From NCBI GenBank assembly GCA_900553475.1, contig USEF01000103.1, positions 1 through 6,087 on the forward strand: a DNA stretch of 6,087 nucleotides. The letters run 5' to 3'. Positions 1 through 5,916 of the stretch are shown one piece after another. Both the position numbers and the translations under genes were made by a program. Every line of letters starts with the position of its first letter. The stretch's first letter is position 1. This DNA is from an uncultured Collinsella sp. GTDB taxonomy: Bacteria > Actinomycetota > Coriobacteriia > Coriobacteriales > Coriobacteriaceae. The notes below the pieces were generated by a model. The model was given only the letters and a program-made list of their open reading frames with translations. It was not told the origin of the DNA and did not search any database.

Positions 1-100
1 CCGCACGAGCCGGAGAGCACTTAATGTGCTCTCTGCGCGAGTCAGGACTGTCCGAGCAGGCGACTTCACATGCCGCCGTGCGGCCGGGGCGAACACCCCC
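1..100 (+). promoter_or_regulatory. Structured non-coding segment, possibly the 3' part of a riboswitch or leader RNA
   Basis: No coding region is supported here. What is visible: a closing pairing CCGCAC (1-6) with GTGCGG (78-83); a perfect 8-bp hairpin GAGAGCAC/GTGCTCTC (13-20 with 26-33, loop TTAAT); a 5-bp pairing GAGTC/GACTT around 39-66; and a short G4/C4 hairpin (86-89 with 96-99). The string GCGAGTCAGGA followed further on by ACATGCCGCC resembles the conserved 3' end of cobalamin riboswitches (AGTCAGGA...ACCTGCC), but about 20 nt separate the two halves where the family normally has almost none, and the 5' core lies outside the window. A terminator-like U-tract is lacking and the next gene is a tRNA with its own promoter, so the regulatory target is unclear. 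It could equally be a relic or chance pairing. Confidence 0.22.
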
Positions 101-122
101 CCAAATATTTTCAAAAAAGTTG

Positions 123-152
123 TTGACGTGCGCGTAACGACTCGTCTAATAT
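123..152 (+). promoter_or_regulatory. Promoter of the tRNA-Ile gene
   Basis: TTGACG at 123-128 is a near-consensus -35 box and TAATAT at 147-152 is an acceptable -10 box, separated by 18 bp. Transcription would begin near 159, about eight bases before the mature tRNA, giving a very short 5' leader for RNase P to remove. The sequence just upstream (103-122) is A/T-rich compared with the rest of the window. Confidence 0.6.
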
Positions 153-166
153 ATCCCTTGCGCGAT

Positions 167-243
167 GGACCTGTAGCTCAGTTGGTTAGAGCGTCCGGCT
201 GATAACCGGGAGGTCACAAGTTCGAATCTTGTCAGGTCCACCA
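167..243 (+). tRNA. tRNA-Ile (anticodon GAT)
   Basis: A complete cloverleaf can be folded. The acceptor stem GGACCTG (167-173) pairs fully with CAGGTCC (233-239), the discriminator base is A240, and CCA is encoded at 241-243. The D arm is GCTC/GAGC with the loop AGTTGGTTA. The anticodon stem TCCGG/CCGGG (one T-G pair) encloses the loop CTGATAA, placing the anticodon GAT at 201-203, which reads the isoleucine codons AUC and AUU. The T arm carries TTCGAATC. The 77-nt length is normal. The gene stands alone, between its own promoter and its own terminator, rather than in an rRNA operon spacer where tRNA-Ile(GAT) is often found in other bacteria. Confidence 0.97.
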
Positions 244-257
244 TCAAAACTGTGAAG

Positions 258-288
258 AGCCTCGAGGCATGGCCTCGGGGCTTTTTTC
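258..288 (+). terminator. Intrinsic terminator of tRNA-Ile
   Basis: An 11-bp stem (258-268 with 272-282, one T-G pair) with a 3-nt loop ATG is followed by a T-run (282-287). It lies 15 nt after the tRNA CCA and closes a single-gene transcription unit. Confidence 0.9.
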
Positions 289-315
289 TTGTGTGTGATA
301 AAACTCATTTTGGTT

Positions 316-345
316 TTGTGTGCTGTGCGAAAGATTGGGTAGTAT
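316..345 (+). promoter_or_regulatory. Candidate promoter for the DUF151 gene cluster
   Basis: TAGTAT at 340-345 could serve as a -10 box, with a weak -35-like TTGTGT at 316-321 and an 18-bp spacer. It would start transcription near 352, giving a leader of about 50 nt. A promoter is expected somewhere here, because the preceding unit is terminated at 288 and the next gene begins at 403. The boxes themselves are weak matches. Confidence 0.3.
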
Positions 346-402
346 AGCTATTCAATGCGGCGAAGGCGCCGCGTGTTAACCGCTACGTACCGGAGGTGTT
401 CC

Positions 403-903
403 ATGGTTCGTGTCGACATAGAGACCATCGTCATGGCCGCCGGTCCCGTGCCATCGCTTATCGTACTTCGCGAGCGCTGCAGCAAATCGGACTCCCCTGC
501 GCCGCTGCGCTCCCTTTCTATCCAAACTGGTTCGTTTGAGGCTGCGGCTATTAGCCGCGGTATCGACAGCGGTCGTGCCGAGCGCCCGATTGCCCATGAC
601 CTGCTGCTCGACACGCTTGATGCCCTGGATGCAAAACTCGAGCGCATCGAGATTGTCCGTGCCGAGCCTCCCGTGTTCTATGCGACGGTCGTTGTTTTGG
701 CCGACAGCAACGAGCATAGGATCGATGCGCGTCCGAGCGATGCCATCGCCCTCGCCGTGCGCAGCAATGCTCCCATGTTTGTTGAGGACGACATCATGAA
801 CCGCCTGGGGGCCGTCTCTCCGGTTGCCGAGGAAGTCGATGACGAGCAGGAATTTGAGAAGTTCGACGAGTTCGTCCATACGCTCTCGCCCGATGATTTT
901 TAA
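403..903 (+). CDS. Bifunctional nuclease family protein (DUF151/BFN domain)
   Basis: The 166-residue product carries one DUF151 domain over about residues 15-137. Recognisable family motifs are EAAAI (46-50, in the 'IG..EA.AI' element), RPIAHDLL (61-68), VFYATVVV (91-98) and the signature DARPSDAIALA (108-118). Members of this family have reported single- and double-strand nuclease activity, mainly from a plant protein; the role in bacteria is poorly defined. The tail (about 142-166) is strongly acidic (VAEEVDDEQEFEKFDEF). I chose the ATG at 403 because GGAGG lies at 392-396, 6 nt upstream. The longer in-frame start at 355 would only add an Arg-rich stretch with no homologous feel and no comparable ribosome site. 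The stop abuts the ATG of the next gene, so the two are probably translationally coupled. The family call is firm; the cellular role is not. Confidence 0.9.
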   Translation: MVRVDIETIVMAAGPVPSLIVLRERCSKSDSPAPLRSLSIQTGSFEAAAISRGIDSGRAERPIAHDLLLDTLDALDAKLERIEIVRAEPPVFYATVVVLADSNEHRIDARPSDAIALAVRSNAPMFVEDDIMNRLGAVSPVAEEVDDEQEFEKFDEFVHTLSPDDF

Positions 904-1293
904 ATGACGAGTAGCCATGAGACGGAGTGTGCACTGATGGGTCGCGGCGTTTCAGCCGAGGCCGCCGCTATCGCCCGCGAGGCTCAGATGCGCTCGGAGG
1001 CATCCGAGGCCGCACGCATCGCCTACGTGACGCAGGTCCGTACGCTTCGCGAGCGCCGTGCCTCCTTTATCAAGATGGTTGCCGCCTCCGCACTTGTCGC
1101 GGTAATCTCATCGCGCCTTCGTGGTACAGTTGGTGCGCTTGGGTTTTCGATTTCGACGGGCTTGGTCATCTGGGGCGTGGTCGATGCCGTGATGCTGACC
1201 AACCAGATTAAGGTGCTCGATAAGCGCGCGGCCGATATGATGCGCGCCCGCGACGCTGCCGCCAAGATCGCTGCCGAGGCACAAGAGATGTAA
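904..1293 (+). CDS. Small membrane protein, unknown function
   Basis: I do not recognise a named family. The 129-residue product has an Ala/Glu/Arg-rich, probably helical N-terminal part (about 17-52), two hydrophobic stretches suited to a membrane hairpin (about 55-70, FIKMVAASALVAVISS, and about 75-98, with GLVIWGVVDAVML), and a second charged helical tail (about 101-129, Lys/Arg/Ala-rich). Both charged ends would lie on the same side, most likely cytoplasmic. The ATG at 904 directly follows the TAA of the DUF151 gene but has no Shine-Dalgarno sequence, so this start relies on coupling. An alternative ATG at 937 (product 118 residues) has GGAG at 924-927, 9 nt upstream, and may be the true start. 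It sits in an apparent operon, with 30 nt to the next gene. No signal peptide or catalytic motif is visible. Confidence 0.75.
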   Translation: MTSSHETECALMGRGVSAEAAAIAREAQMRSEASEAARIAYVTQVRTLRERRASFIKMVAASALVAVISSRLRGTVGALGFSISTGLVIWGVVDAVMLTNQIKVLDKRAADMMRARDAAAKIAAEAQEM

Positions 1294-1323
1294 CGACGCC
1301 GGACTCGATGGGAAGGTCTAAAA

Positions 1324-1773
1324 ATGGCACAGGATATGCAGGACGCCGGAAACGTCTCCGCCGAGCTCGACGCCATGGTGTGCGACCTCATCGGGGCATT
1401 TTTAGACGATCTTGCCGCTGGTGAGAACCCCGGCGTTGTCGTTGCGATCGAGGATGCCGCGTCCAACCGCTATCTGGCGGCACTCGACGAGGACGGCGAG
1501 GAGGCATGCCTCGAGGCTGCCACCAACTTTATCTCCGAGCACAAGATGGGCCTTAAGGACGAGGGCCTGGGTCGCATCGCCCGTTACGCCATCGGCTACA
1601 CCGGATGTGTCGAGATCGATGGCGGCTACCATGACGCCCTGCTTGTGAGTTTCTTTGAGACGACGCTCGAGAGCGGTTTTTCGGCATACGTACTGTACGA
1701 GGGTGTGGGCGCCGGCGATGGTTTTATGTGGAGCGACCCTGAACCTGCAGGCGAGGAAACCCCTCTTATCTAA
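1324..1773 (+). CDS. Acidic protein of unknown function
   Basis: The 149-residue product matches no family I can name. It is strongly acidic and predicted soluble, without a signal peptide or membrane segment. The first 60 residues look helical (VSAELDAMVCDLIGAFLDDLAAG at about 11-33), and the part from about 85 to 128 alternates hydrophobic residues as in beta strands (IGYTGCVEI, DALLVSFFE, FSAYVLYEG). The tail is Pro/Glu-rich. The start at 1324 is supported by GGAAGG at 1311-1316, 7 nt upstream. It follows the small membrane-protein gene after 30 nt and precedes typA by 117 nt, so it is probably the last gene of the DUF151 transcription unit. Codon use matches its neighbours, which supports it being a real gene even though no function can be assigned. 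Confidence 0.75.
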   Translation: MAQDMQDAGNVSAELDAMVCDLIGAFLDDLAAGENPGVVVAIEDAASNRYLAALDEDGEEACLEAATNFISEHKMGLKDEGLGRIARYAIGYTGCVEIDGGYHDALLVSFFETTLESGFSAYVLYEGVGAGDGFMWSDPEPAGEETPLI

Positions 1774-1890
1774 AATCGCTAAAATAAACGAGTTTTCGGT
1801 AAAAGGCTCAAAATTCCCGCCGAGCGTTGTGTTACTGGGCGGGTCGCATACGCGTGCCGGTTGTATATAGATAGAAGATAGGGGAACTAC
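1774..1890 (+). promoter_or_regulatory. typA leader/promoter region
   Basis: This 117-nt gap is AT-rich in its first 40 bases and holds two TAAAAT -10-like boxes (1771-1776 and 1780-1785), neither with a good -35 box, and a TATATA at 1864-1869. An inverted repeat CCCGCC/GGCGGG (1816-1821 with 1838-1843, 16-nt loop) could form a hairpin in the leader. It has no T-run behind it, so it is not an obvious terminator. The likely ribosome site of typA is AGGGGA at 1880-1885, 5 nt before the ATG. Whether typA has its own promoter or is read from upstream cannot be settled from the sequence; the length and composition favour a separate promoter. Confidence 0.35.
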
Positions 1891-3729
1891 ATGCGCGTAG
1901 ACAATCTGAGGAACATCGCCATCATCGCTCACGTCGACCACGGCAAGACGACGATGGTCGACAAGCTCCTGCGTGCCACGGACGCCTTCCGTGCCAACCA
2001 GCAGGTCGAGGACCGCGTCCTGGATTCTAACGACCAGGAGCGCGAGCGCGGCATTACGATTCTCGCCAAGAACATCTCTATCGAGTACAAGGACGTTAAG
2101 ATCAACGTCATCGACACCCCGGGCCACGCTGACTTTGGCGGCGAGGTCGAGCGCGTGCTGCGTATGGCCGACGGCGCCCTGCTGCTGGTCGATGCCTTTG
2201 AGGGCCCCATGCCCCAGACCCGCTTCGTGCTGCGTCACGCCATCGACACCGGCCTCAAGATCATGATCGTCATCAACAAGATCGACCGTCCGGGCGCCAA
2301 CCCCGAGAAGGCCTACAACGACTGCCTGGACCTTATGGCCGACCTGGGTGCCACCGACGACCAGCTTGAGTTCGCCATGGAGCACGTGGTCTACGCCAGC
2401 GCCATGAATGGCTTTGCCCGCCTTGACCCCAACGACGGCAACATGGATATGTATCCGCTGCTCGATATGATCATCGATGACATGCCCGCGCCCGAGGTTG
2501 ACGAGAACGCCCCGCTGGCCATGCAGTGTGTGACCATCGACCACTCCAACTTCGTCGGCCGCATCGGTATCGGCCGTGTGTACTCCGGCGCCATCCACCA
2601 GGGCGATCAGATCCTGGTCGTCAAGAACGACGGTTCCAGCGCCACCGCTACCGTCAAGCAGCTCTTTACTTTCGACTACCTGGGTCGTACCGAGTGCCAG
2701 GAAGTCGGCGCCGGCGATATCGCTGCTGTCGTGGGTATTGACCGCACCGATATCGGCGATGTCTACACCGATCCCGAGAACCCTGTCGAGCTCGAGCCCA
2801 TCGAGATCGACCCGCCGACCCTGTCCATCGTCTTTGAGGCTTCGACCTCCCCGCTCGTCGGCCGCGACGGCGACATCGTGGGTGCCCGTCAGCTCAAGGA
2901 GCGCCTGTTCAACGAGGCCGAGAACAACGTGACCATGAAGATCGAGGAACTCGAGGACAAGAGCGGCGTCGAGGTCTCGGGCCGCGGCATTCTGCACCTG
3001 TCCGTCCTGATGGAGTCCATGCGCCGCGAGGGCTTTGAGTTCCAGGTCGGTCGTCCCCGCGTTCTGTTTAAGAAGGACGAGAACGGCAACAAGCTGGAGC
3101 CTGTCGAGCAGGCCGTCGTCGAGTGCCCGGACGAGTACTCGGGCAAGGTCGTCGAGGTCTTCGGTACCTCCGGTGGCATCATGACGAGCATGGACACCTC
3201 GGGCATCGTGACGCACCTTGAGTTTAAGATCCCGACCCGCGGCATCATGGGTCTTAAGAACCGCATTATGAACGTCACCCACGGCGAGGGCGTGTTCTAC
3301 CACACCTTCCTGGAGTATGGTCCTTACGCCGGCGAGATCGGTAACCGCCAGAACGGCGCCATGATCTCCATGACCACCGAGAAGGCCGTTGCCTACGCTC
3401 TGGGTACGCTGCAGGAGCGCGGCCAGCTGTTTGTTGAGCCGGGCACCGAGTGCTACGAGGGCATGATCGTGGGCGAGCGCAGCAAGGCTGGCGACATGGT
3501 CGTCAACATCGCCCGTACCAAGAACCTGGGCAACCAGCGTTCCTCGACCTCCGACATCTCCGTCCAGCTGGTGCCGCCTCGCACCTTCTCGCTGGAGGAG
3601 GCGCTGGAGTACATCGCCGACGACGAGCTGGTGGAGATCACTCCCAAGAACATCCGCCTGCGCAAGCGTCTGCTCAACGCCACCGACCGCAAGAAGGCCG
3701 CCGTCCGCGCCGGCCAGGTCAACAAATAA
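1891..3729 (+). CDS. typA: Ribosome-associated translational GTPase TypA/BipA
   Basis: The product has 612 residues, the usual length for TypA/BipA. The N-terminal GTPase domain shows all G motifs: AHVDHGKT (13-20, P-loop), RERGITI (51-57, switch I, with T56), DTPGH (75-79, including the catalytic-type His79), NKID (129-132) and a G5-like SA (170-171). An EF-Tu-like beta-barrel domain II follows (about 205-295), then two EF-G III/V-like domains. The TypA-specific C-terminal part contains ALGTLQERGQLFVEPG, the YEGMIVGE element, KNLGNQRSS and LVEITPKNIRLRKRLL. The family binds the ribosome at the EF-G site, hydrolyses GTP, and aids 50S assembly and growth under stress or cold. Codon use is more strongly C-ending than in flanking genes, as expected for a well-expressed translation factor. 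There is no truncation or missing key residue. A terminator follows within 30 nt. Confidence 0.98.
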   Translation: MRVDNLRNIAIIAHVDHGKTTMVDKLLRATDAFRANQQVEDRVLDSNDQERERGITILAKNISIEYKDVKINVIDTPGHADFGGEVERVLRMADGALLLVDAFEGPMPQTRFVLRHAIDTGLKIMIVINKIDRPGANPEKAYNDCLDLMADLGATDDQLEFAMEHVVYASAMNGFARLDPNDGNMDMYPLLDMIIDDMPAPEVDENAPLAMQCVTIDHSNFVGRIGIGRVYSGAIHQGDQILVVKNDGSSATATVKQLFTFDYLGRTECQEVGAGDIAAVVGIDRTDIGDVYTDPENPVELEPIEIDPPTLSIVFEASTSPLVGRDGDIVGARQLKERLFNEAENNVTMKIEELEDKSGVEVSGRGILHLSVLMESMRREGFEFQVGRPRVLFKKDENGNKLEPVEQAVVECPDEYSGKVVEVFGTSGGIMTSMDTSGIVTHLEFKIPTRGIMGLKNRIMNVTHGEGVFYHTFLEYGPYAGEIGNRQNGAMISMTTEKAVAYALGTLQERGQLFVEPGTECYEGMIVGERSKAGDMVVNIARTKNLGNQRSSTSDISVQLVPPRTFSLEEALEYIADDELVEITPKNIRLRKRLLNATDRKKAAVRAGQVNK

Positions 3730-3756
3730 GCGCTGGGGCTTATAACCGCCAATAAG

Positions 3757-3791
3757 AAAGGGCGTCGACCGGAATGGTCGGCGCCCTTTTT
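3757..3791 (+). terminator. Strong, probably bidirectional terminator between typA and the converging genes
   Basis: A 14-bp stem (3757-3770 with 3776-3789; core GGGCGTCGACC/GGTCGGCGCCC with one G-T pair) has a 5-nt loop GGAAT and five T residues at 3787-3791. Read on the minus strand, the same hairpin is followed by a T-rich CTTTCTTATT, so it can also stop transcripts arriving from the bactofilin-like gene at 3861, which converges on typA. Confidence 0.92.
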
Positions 3792-3826
3792 GGTACACAG
3801 GGGTTGAGTTGGTCTGCGCCCCCCCG

Positions 3827-3847
3827 CAAAGGTGCCTGTCCCCTTTG
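3827..3847. repeat. Short REP-like intergenic palindrome
   Basis: CAAAGG (3827-3832) and CCTTTG (3842-3847) form a 6-bp inverted repeat around TGCCTGTCC, directly after a run of seven C (3819-3825). The core GGTGCCTGTCCCCTTTG resembles a short interspersed element I recall from coriobacterial intergenic regions; that is from memory and unverified, and only one copy is present in this window. The rest of the gap from 3792 to 3860 contains nothing else I can identify. Confidence 0.35.
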
Positions 3848-3860
3848 TGGTGGTTGGCGG

Positions 3861-5007
3861 CTAGGCGGAGGGAAGGCCTGGCGTGTTGGAGGCCTGCTGC
3901 GGCTTGAGGTGGGCGTTGCGCCAGATGATTTGGATAACGTAGCCGAGTGTAAAGACGAAGGCTACGCCGCTGACAAAGCTACCCATAAGGGGAAGTGCCG
4001 TGAGTGCGCCCGCGGCGATACCGCCCACGGCGGCCATGGCGTAGCGGTTCTGGTTGTGTCCGACCATGCGTGCGATCGCGGTGCCCGTAAATGCCGCCGA
4101 GACCAGAGCGATGCCGATCACGGCGCACATGAGAGCTCCGGCGAGCGACAGACCTGCAATCGAGATGGTGAGCAGCAGGACGGCGGGAACGGCGGGCCAC
4201 CGTGCCCAAAAGACCGCTCACCCACAGCGGGGTGGGGCGTTGACGAAGCATGCCGGCGGCGCTGGCGGTCGCGCGCGGAAGGACGAGCTCGAGGAGGATC
4301 GCGACAAAGCAGGTAGAAAGCGCCGCGGCGACGATGCCGCCGATGGTGTCGTTAATCGTTGAGGTGTCCTCGTTCTCGGTGCGGTCGATCTTGAGGGCTC
4401 CGACCTGAGCGCCCTCGGCCCGCTCGGGATCCTCGGAGATGTGGGCGTTCACCGTGCCGGTGACGCGGGCGTTTTTGCCCAGGATGAGTTTGTCAGCCCA
4501 GACCTCGACATCGCCATCGACGGTGCCGTCGATGGTTACCGTACTGCCCGCGAGCGCTGCCGACTTGGTGGAGCCTCGCAGGGCAACAGTATCGCCCATC
4601 GCGTAAAAACAGTTGGCGGTGCTACCGGTGTTGAGCACGACATGCTGACCGGCTACCGTTACACTGCCATCAATTGCGGTTTTGGAGATATCGATGGTGC
4701 GTGCCGCCAGGCGAACGGCGCCGCCTACGGCGCAGTCGCGAATCGATAGGCTGTCGCCTGCCGCGATAATATCGCGGTCGATGGAGGCATCGTCCAGGTT
4801 AAGGCTTTGGCCAGCCCAGTACAGGTCGCCCTCGGCGCCAGACGGATTTGAGTCAGCTTCGGTTGCGAGTACGTTACCCGCGGTGTCTGTGCCGGCGAAC
4901 GACGCCGTGGGAAGTACGGTCAGCGCAAGCGCAATCAGTGCGAATAAGAGGGCGATGCGAGCCTGCGCTTTGCGGCGCTTGGTCGACGGTTCTAGGTTGC
5001 AGGGCAT
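3861..5007 (-). pseudogene. Bactofilin-like polymer-forming membrane protein, split by an apparent frameshift
   Basis: Read as one gene this encodes about 381 residues. There is a signal peptide (basic KRRK at 10-13, hydrophobic core to about 34, likely cut after ASFA at 38), then a right-handed beta-helix-like region (about 60-190) built from short repeats such as DIIAAGDSLSI, GSVTVAGQHVVL and STVTIDGTVDGDVEVWADKLIL. This pattern is typical of bactofilin/polymer-forming (COG1664-type) proteins. A C-terminal block of about four membrane segments follows (222-243, two within 271-312, two within 323-362). The frame breaks between about 4217 and 4196: upstream the sense frame runs to LWVSGL; downstream the frame one base later gives WARWPAVPAVLLLTIS and continues to TAG at 3861. 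Removing one base, for instance in AAAA at 4208-4211, joins them. Unrepaired, translation ends at 3979 with an Arg/His-rich tail. It could be a sequencing error or a genuine mutation. The ATG at 5007 has AAGGA 7 nt upstream. Confidence 0.8.
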
Positions 5008-5014
5008 AGTGAAT

Positions 5015-5019
5015 CCTTC
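5015..5019 (-). promoter_or_regulatory. Ribosome-binding site fixing the bactofilin-like start
   Basis: On the minus strand AAGGA lies 7 nt before the ATG at 5007. This start places a textbook signal peptide at the N-terminus, whereas the frame extends upstream only to a TTG at 5055 without a ribosome site. The rest of the 5020-5113 gap holds the small palindromes GGGTACCC and GAGCGCTC but no promoter or terminator I would defend. Confidence 0.6.
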
Positions 5020-5113
5020 GTTAGATACTCGGCATATATCTAACAGGGTACCCAACGTGCGAGCGCTCTAAAAGAATCTCTCGGTTGCATTTCGAAGGGT
5101 CGTGCCGTGCTGT

Positions 5114-5803
5114 CTACTTTTTACGGTGCAAAAAGCGCGCGATGTCTTCTTCGGTGGGGCTTTTGATATCAAAACGCAGTGAGAGCCATCGCAGACCCAT
5201 GGTCACGACAACGCATACGACCAGCGCGGCGACATTGCTCACGATGCCGCTCATAACGAGACACACATAGCTTGCCGATCCGGCGATGGCGGCGATGGCA
5301 TAAAAGTTAGTACGTTGGAAAATGCCTGGAACCACGCCCATAAAACCGTCGCGCAGCATGCCGCCGCCCACCGCGGTAAAAAAGCCCATCATGACGCATA
5401 CGGCGGGTGCAAATCCGTAGACCAGTGCCTTGTCCGCGCCGGTTGCCGCATAGATGCCGACCGAGATGATATCGAGGAGGGGGATGAGTTTGTCGGGCTT
5501 ATCGACGATTGCCGGGAAGATGTAAATGATGGCCGCCGTGGCGATGGAGAGCGGCAGCGCCATTGGCTGGTTGAGGATGTAGACGTTGCCGACCTGGAGT
5601 GTCATGTCGCGCAAAAGACCGCCGCCCAGACCGCAGACTACCGCGAGTGCGACCGCGCCCACCAGGTCGAGCTTGTGTTCGCGCGCAACCAACACACCCG
5701 AGATCGATGCGGCGACAACGGCGAACATCTCGAGCCAAAATGGGATGGCGACCATGGCATCCGAGGCATGTGAGGTAACGGTTATAGCGGCGACGACGGG
5801 CAA
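5114..5803 (-). CDS. TRIC-family cation channel (UPF0126 membrane protein)
   Basis: The 229-residue product is a seven-helix-type membrane protein with two repeated UPF0126 units. The first begins at FWLEMFAVVAASISG (22-36) and carries GLGGGLLRD (58-66). The second begins at about 110 (LLDIISVGIYAATGADKA) and carries AVGGGMLRD (144-152). The duplicated GGG..RD motif is the hallmark of trimeric intracellular cation channels, which in prokaryotes form K+-permeable homotrimers in the cytoplasmic membrane. The short tail is charged (FLHRKK). Three starts are possible. A TTG at 5803 has AAAGGA 7 nt upstream and is my choice. An ATG at 5755 (213 residues) fits the usual family N-terminus but has no ribosome site. 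A TTG at 5920 would add an implausible polar extension. The bactofilin-like gene follows after 106 nt without a clear terminator, so the two may share a transcript. Confidence 0.93.
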   Translation of the reverse strand: MPVVAAITVTSHASDAMVAIPFWLEMFAVVAASISGVLVAREHKLDLVGAVALAVVCGLGGGLLRDMTLQVGNVYILNQPMALPLSIATAAIIYIFPAIVDKPDKLIPLLDIISVGIYAATGADKALVYGFAPAVCVMMGFFTAVGGGMLRDGFMGVVPGIFQRTNFYAIAAIAGSASYVCLVMSGIVSNVAALVVCVVVTMGLRWLSLRFDIKSPTEEDIARFLHRKK

Positions 5804-5810
5804 GATGGGG

Positions 5811-5816
5811 TCCTTT
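5811..5816 (-). promoter_or_regulatory. Ribosome-binding site favouring a TTG start for the TRIC gene
   Basis: AAAGGA on the minus strand lies 7 nt upstream of the TTG at 5803, the best-placed Shine-Dalgarno sequence for this gene. The ATG at 5755 lacks one. Confidence 0.5.
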
Positions 5817-5840
5817 GGGTTACGGGATTGGACAATGCCC

Positions 5841-5853
5841 GTACATAGTACAT
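5841..5853. promoter_or_regulatory. GTACAT/ATGTAC dyad, possible operator upstream of the TRIC gene
   Basis: GTAC-ATA-GTAC (5841-5851) is a small dyad, extended by CAT at 5851-5853. On the minus strand its centre reads TACTAT, which could be a -10 box for the TRIC gene about 40 nt upstream of the TTG start; no good -35 box accompanies it. The related palindrome ATGTACAT occurs twice more, at 5923-5930 and 5972-5979, which makes a shared binding site conceivable. Confidence 0.25.
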
Positions 5854-5916
5854 GTTCGGCGACGATTGCGACCCTATTGCTCGGCAAACGGTCGGGACTG
5901 GGTACGGTCATAGGTT

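Noticed and set aside
1..24. Possible 3' end of a coding gene (PHEPEST then TAA).
   Set aside because: Seven codons at the window edge are not enough to support a gene, and the same bases form a hairpin and a closing stem.
376..918. Minus-strand open frame of 180 codons opposite the DUF151 gene.
   Set aside because: The plus strand carries unmistakable DUF151 motifs and a ribosome site; the antisense product has no recognisable features.
1402..3798. Very long minus-strand open frame (about 798 codons) antisense to typA and the upstream hypothetical gene.
   Set aside because: It is a mirror of the strongly codon-biased typA gene; the product is a low-complexity Val/Asp/Gly/His/Leu-rich sequence without domains, and typA itself has every family motif.
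4203..4213. Programmed +1 frameshifting like that of the RF2 gene.
   Set aside because: There is no stop codon at the slip site (CUU-UUG-G rather than CUU-UGA) and no upstream Shine-Dalgarno-like stimulator is evident, so mutation or sequencing error is simpler.
3774..4316. Plus-strand open frame of 180 codons opposite the bactofilin-like gene.
   Set aside because: It begins inside the typA terminator, its product is Gly/Arg/Cys-rich without motifs, and it lies opposite a gene with clear membrane segments.
5046..5072. Palindromes GGGTACCC and GAGCGCTC as a terminator between the two minus-strand genes.
   Set aside because: Both are short self-complementary sites without loops or a T-run.
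5315..5773. Plus-strand open frame of 152 codons opposite the TRIC gene.
   Set aside because: His/Asp/Arg-rich shadow of a membrane-protein gene, with no ribosome site or motif.
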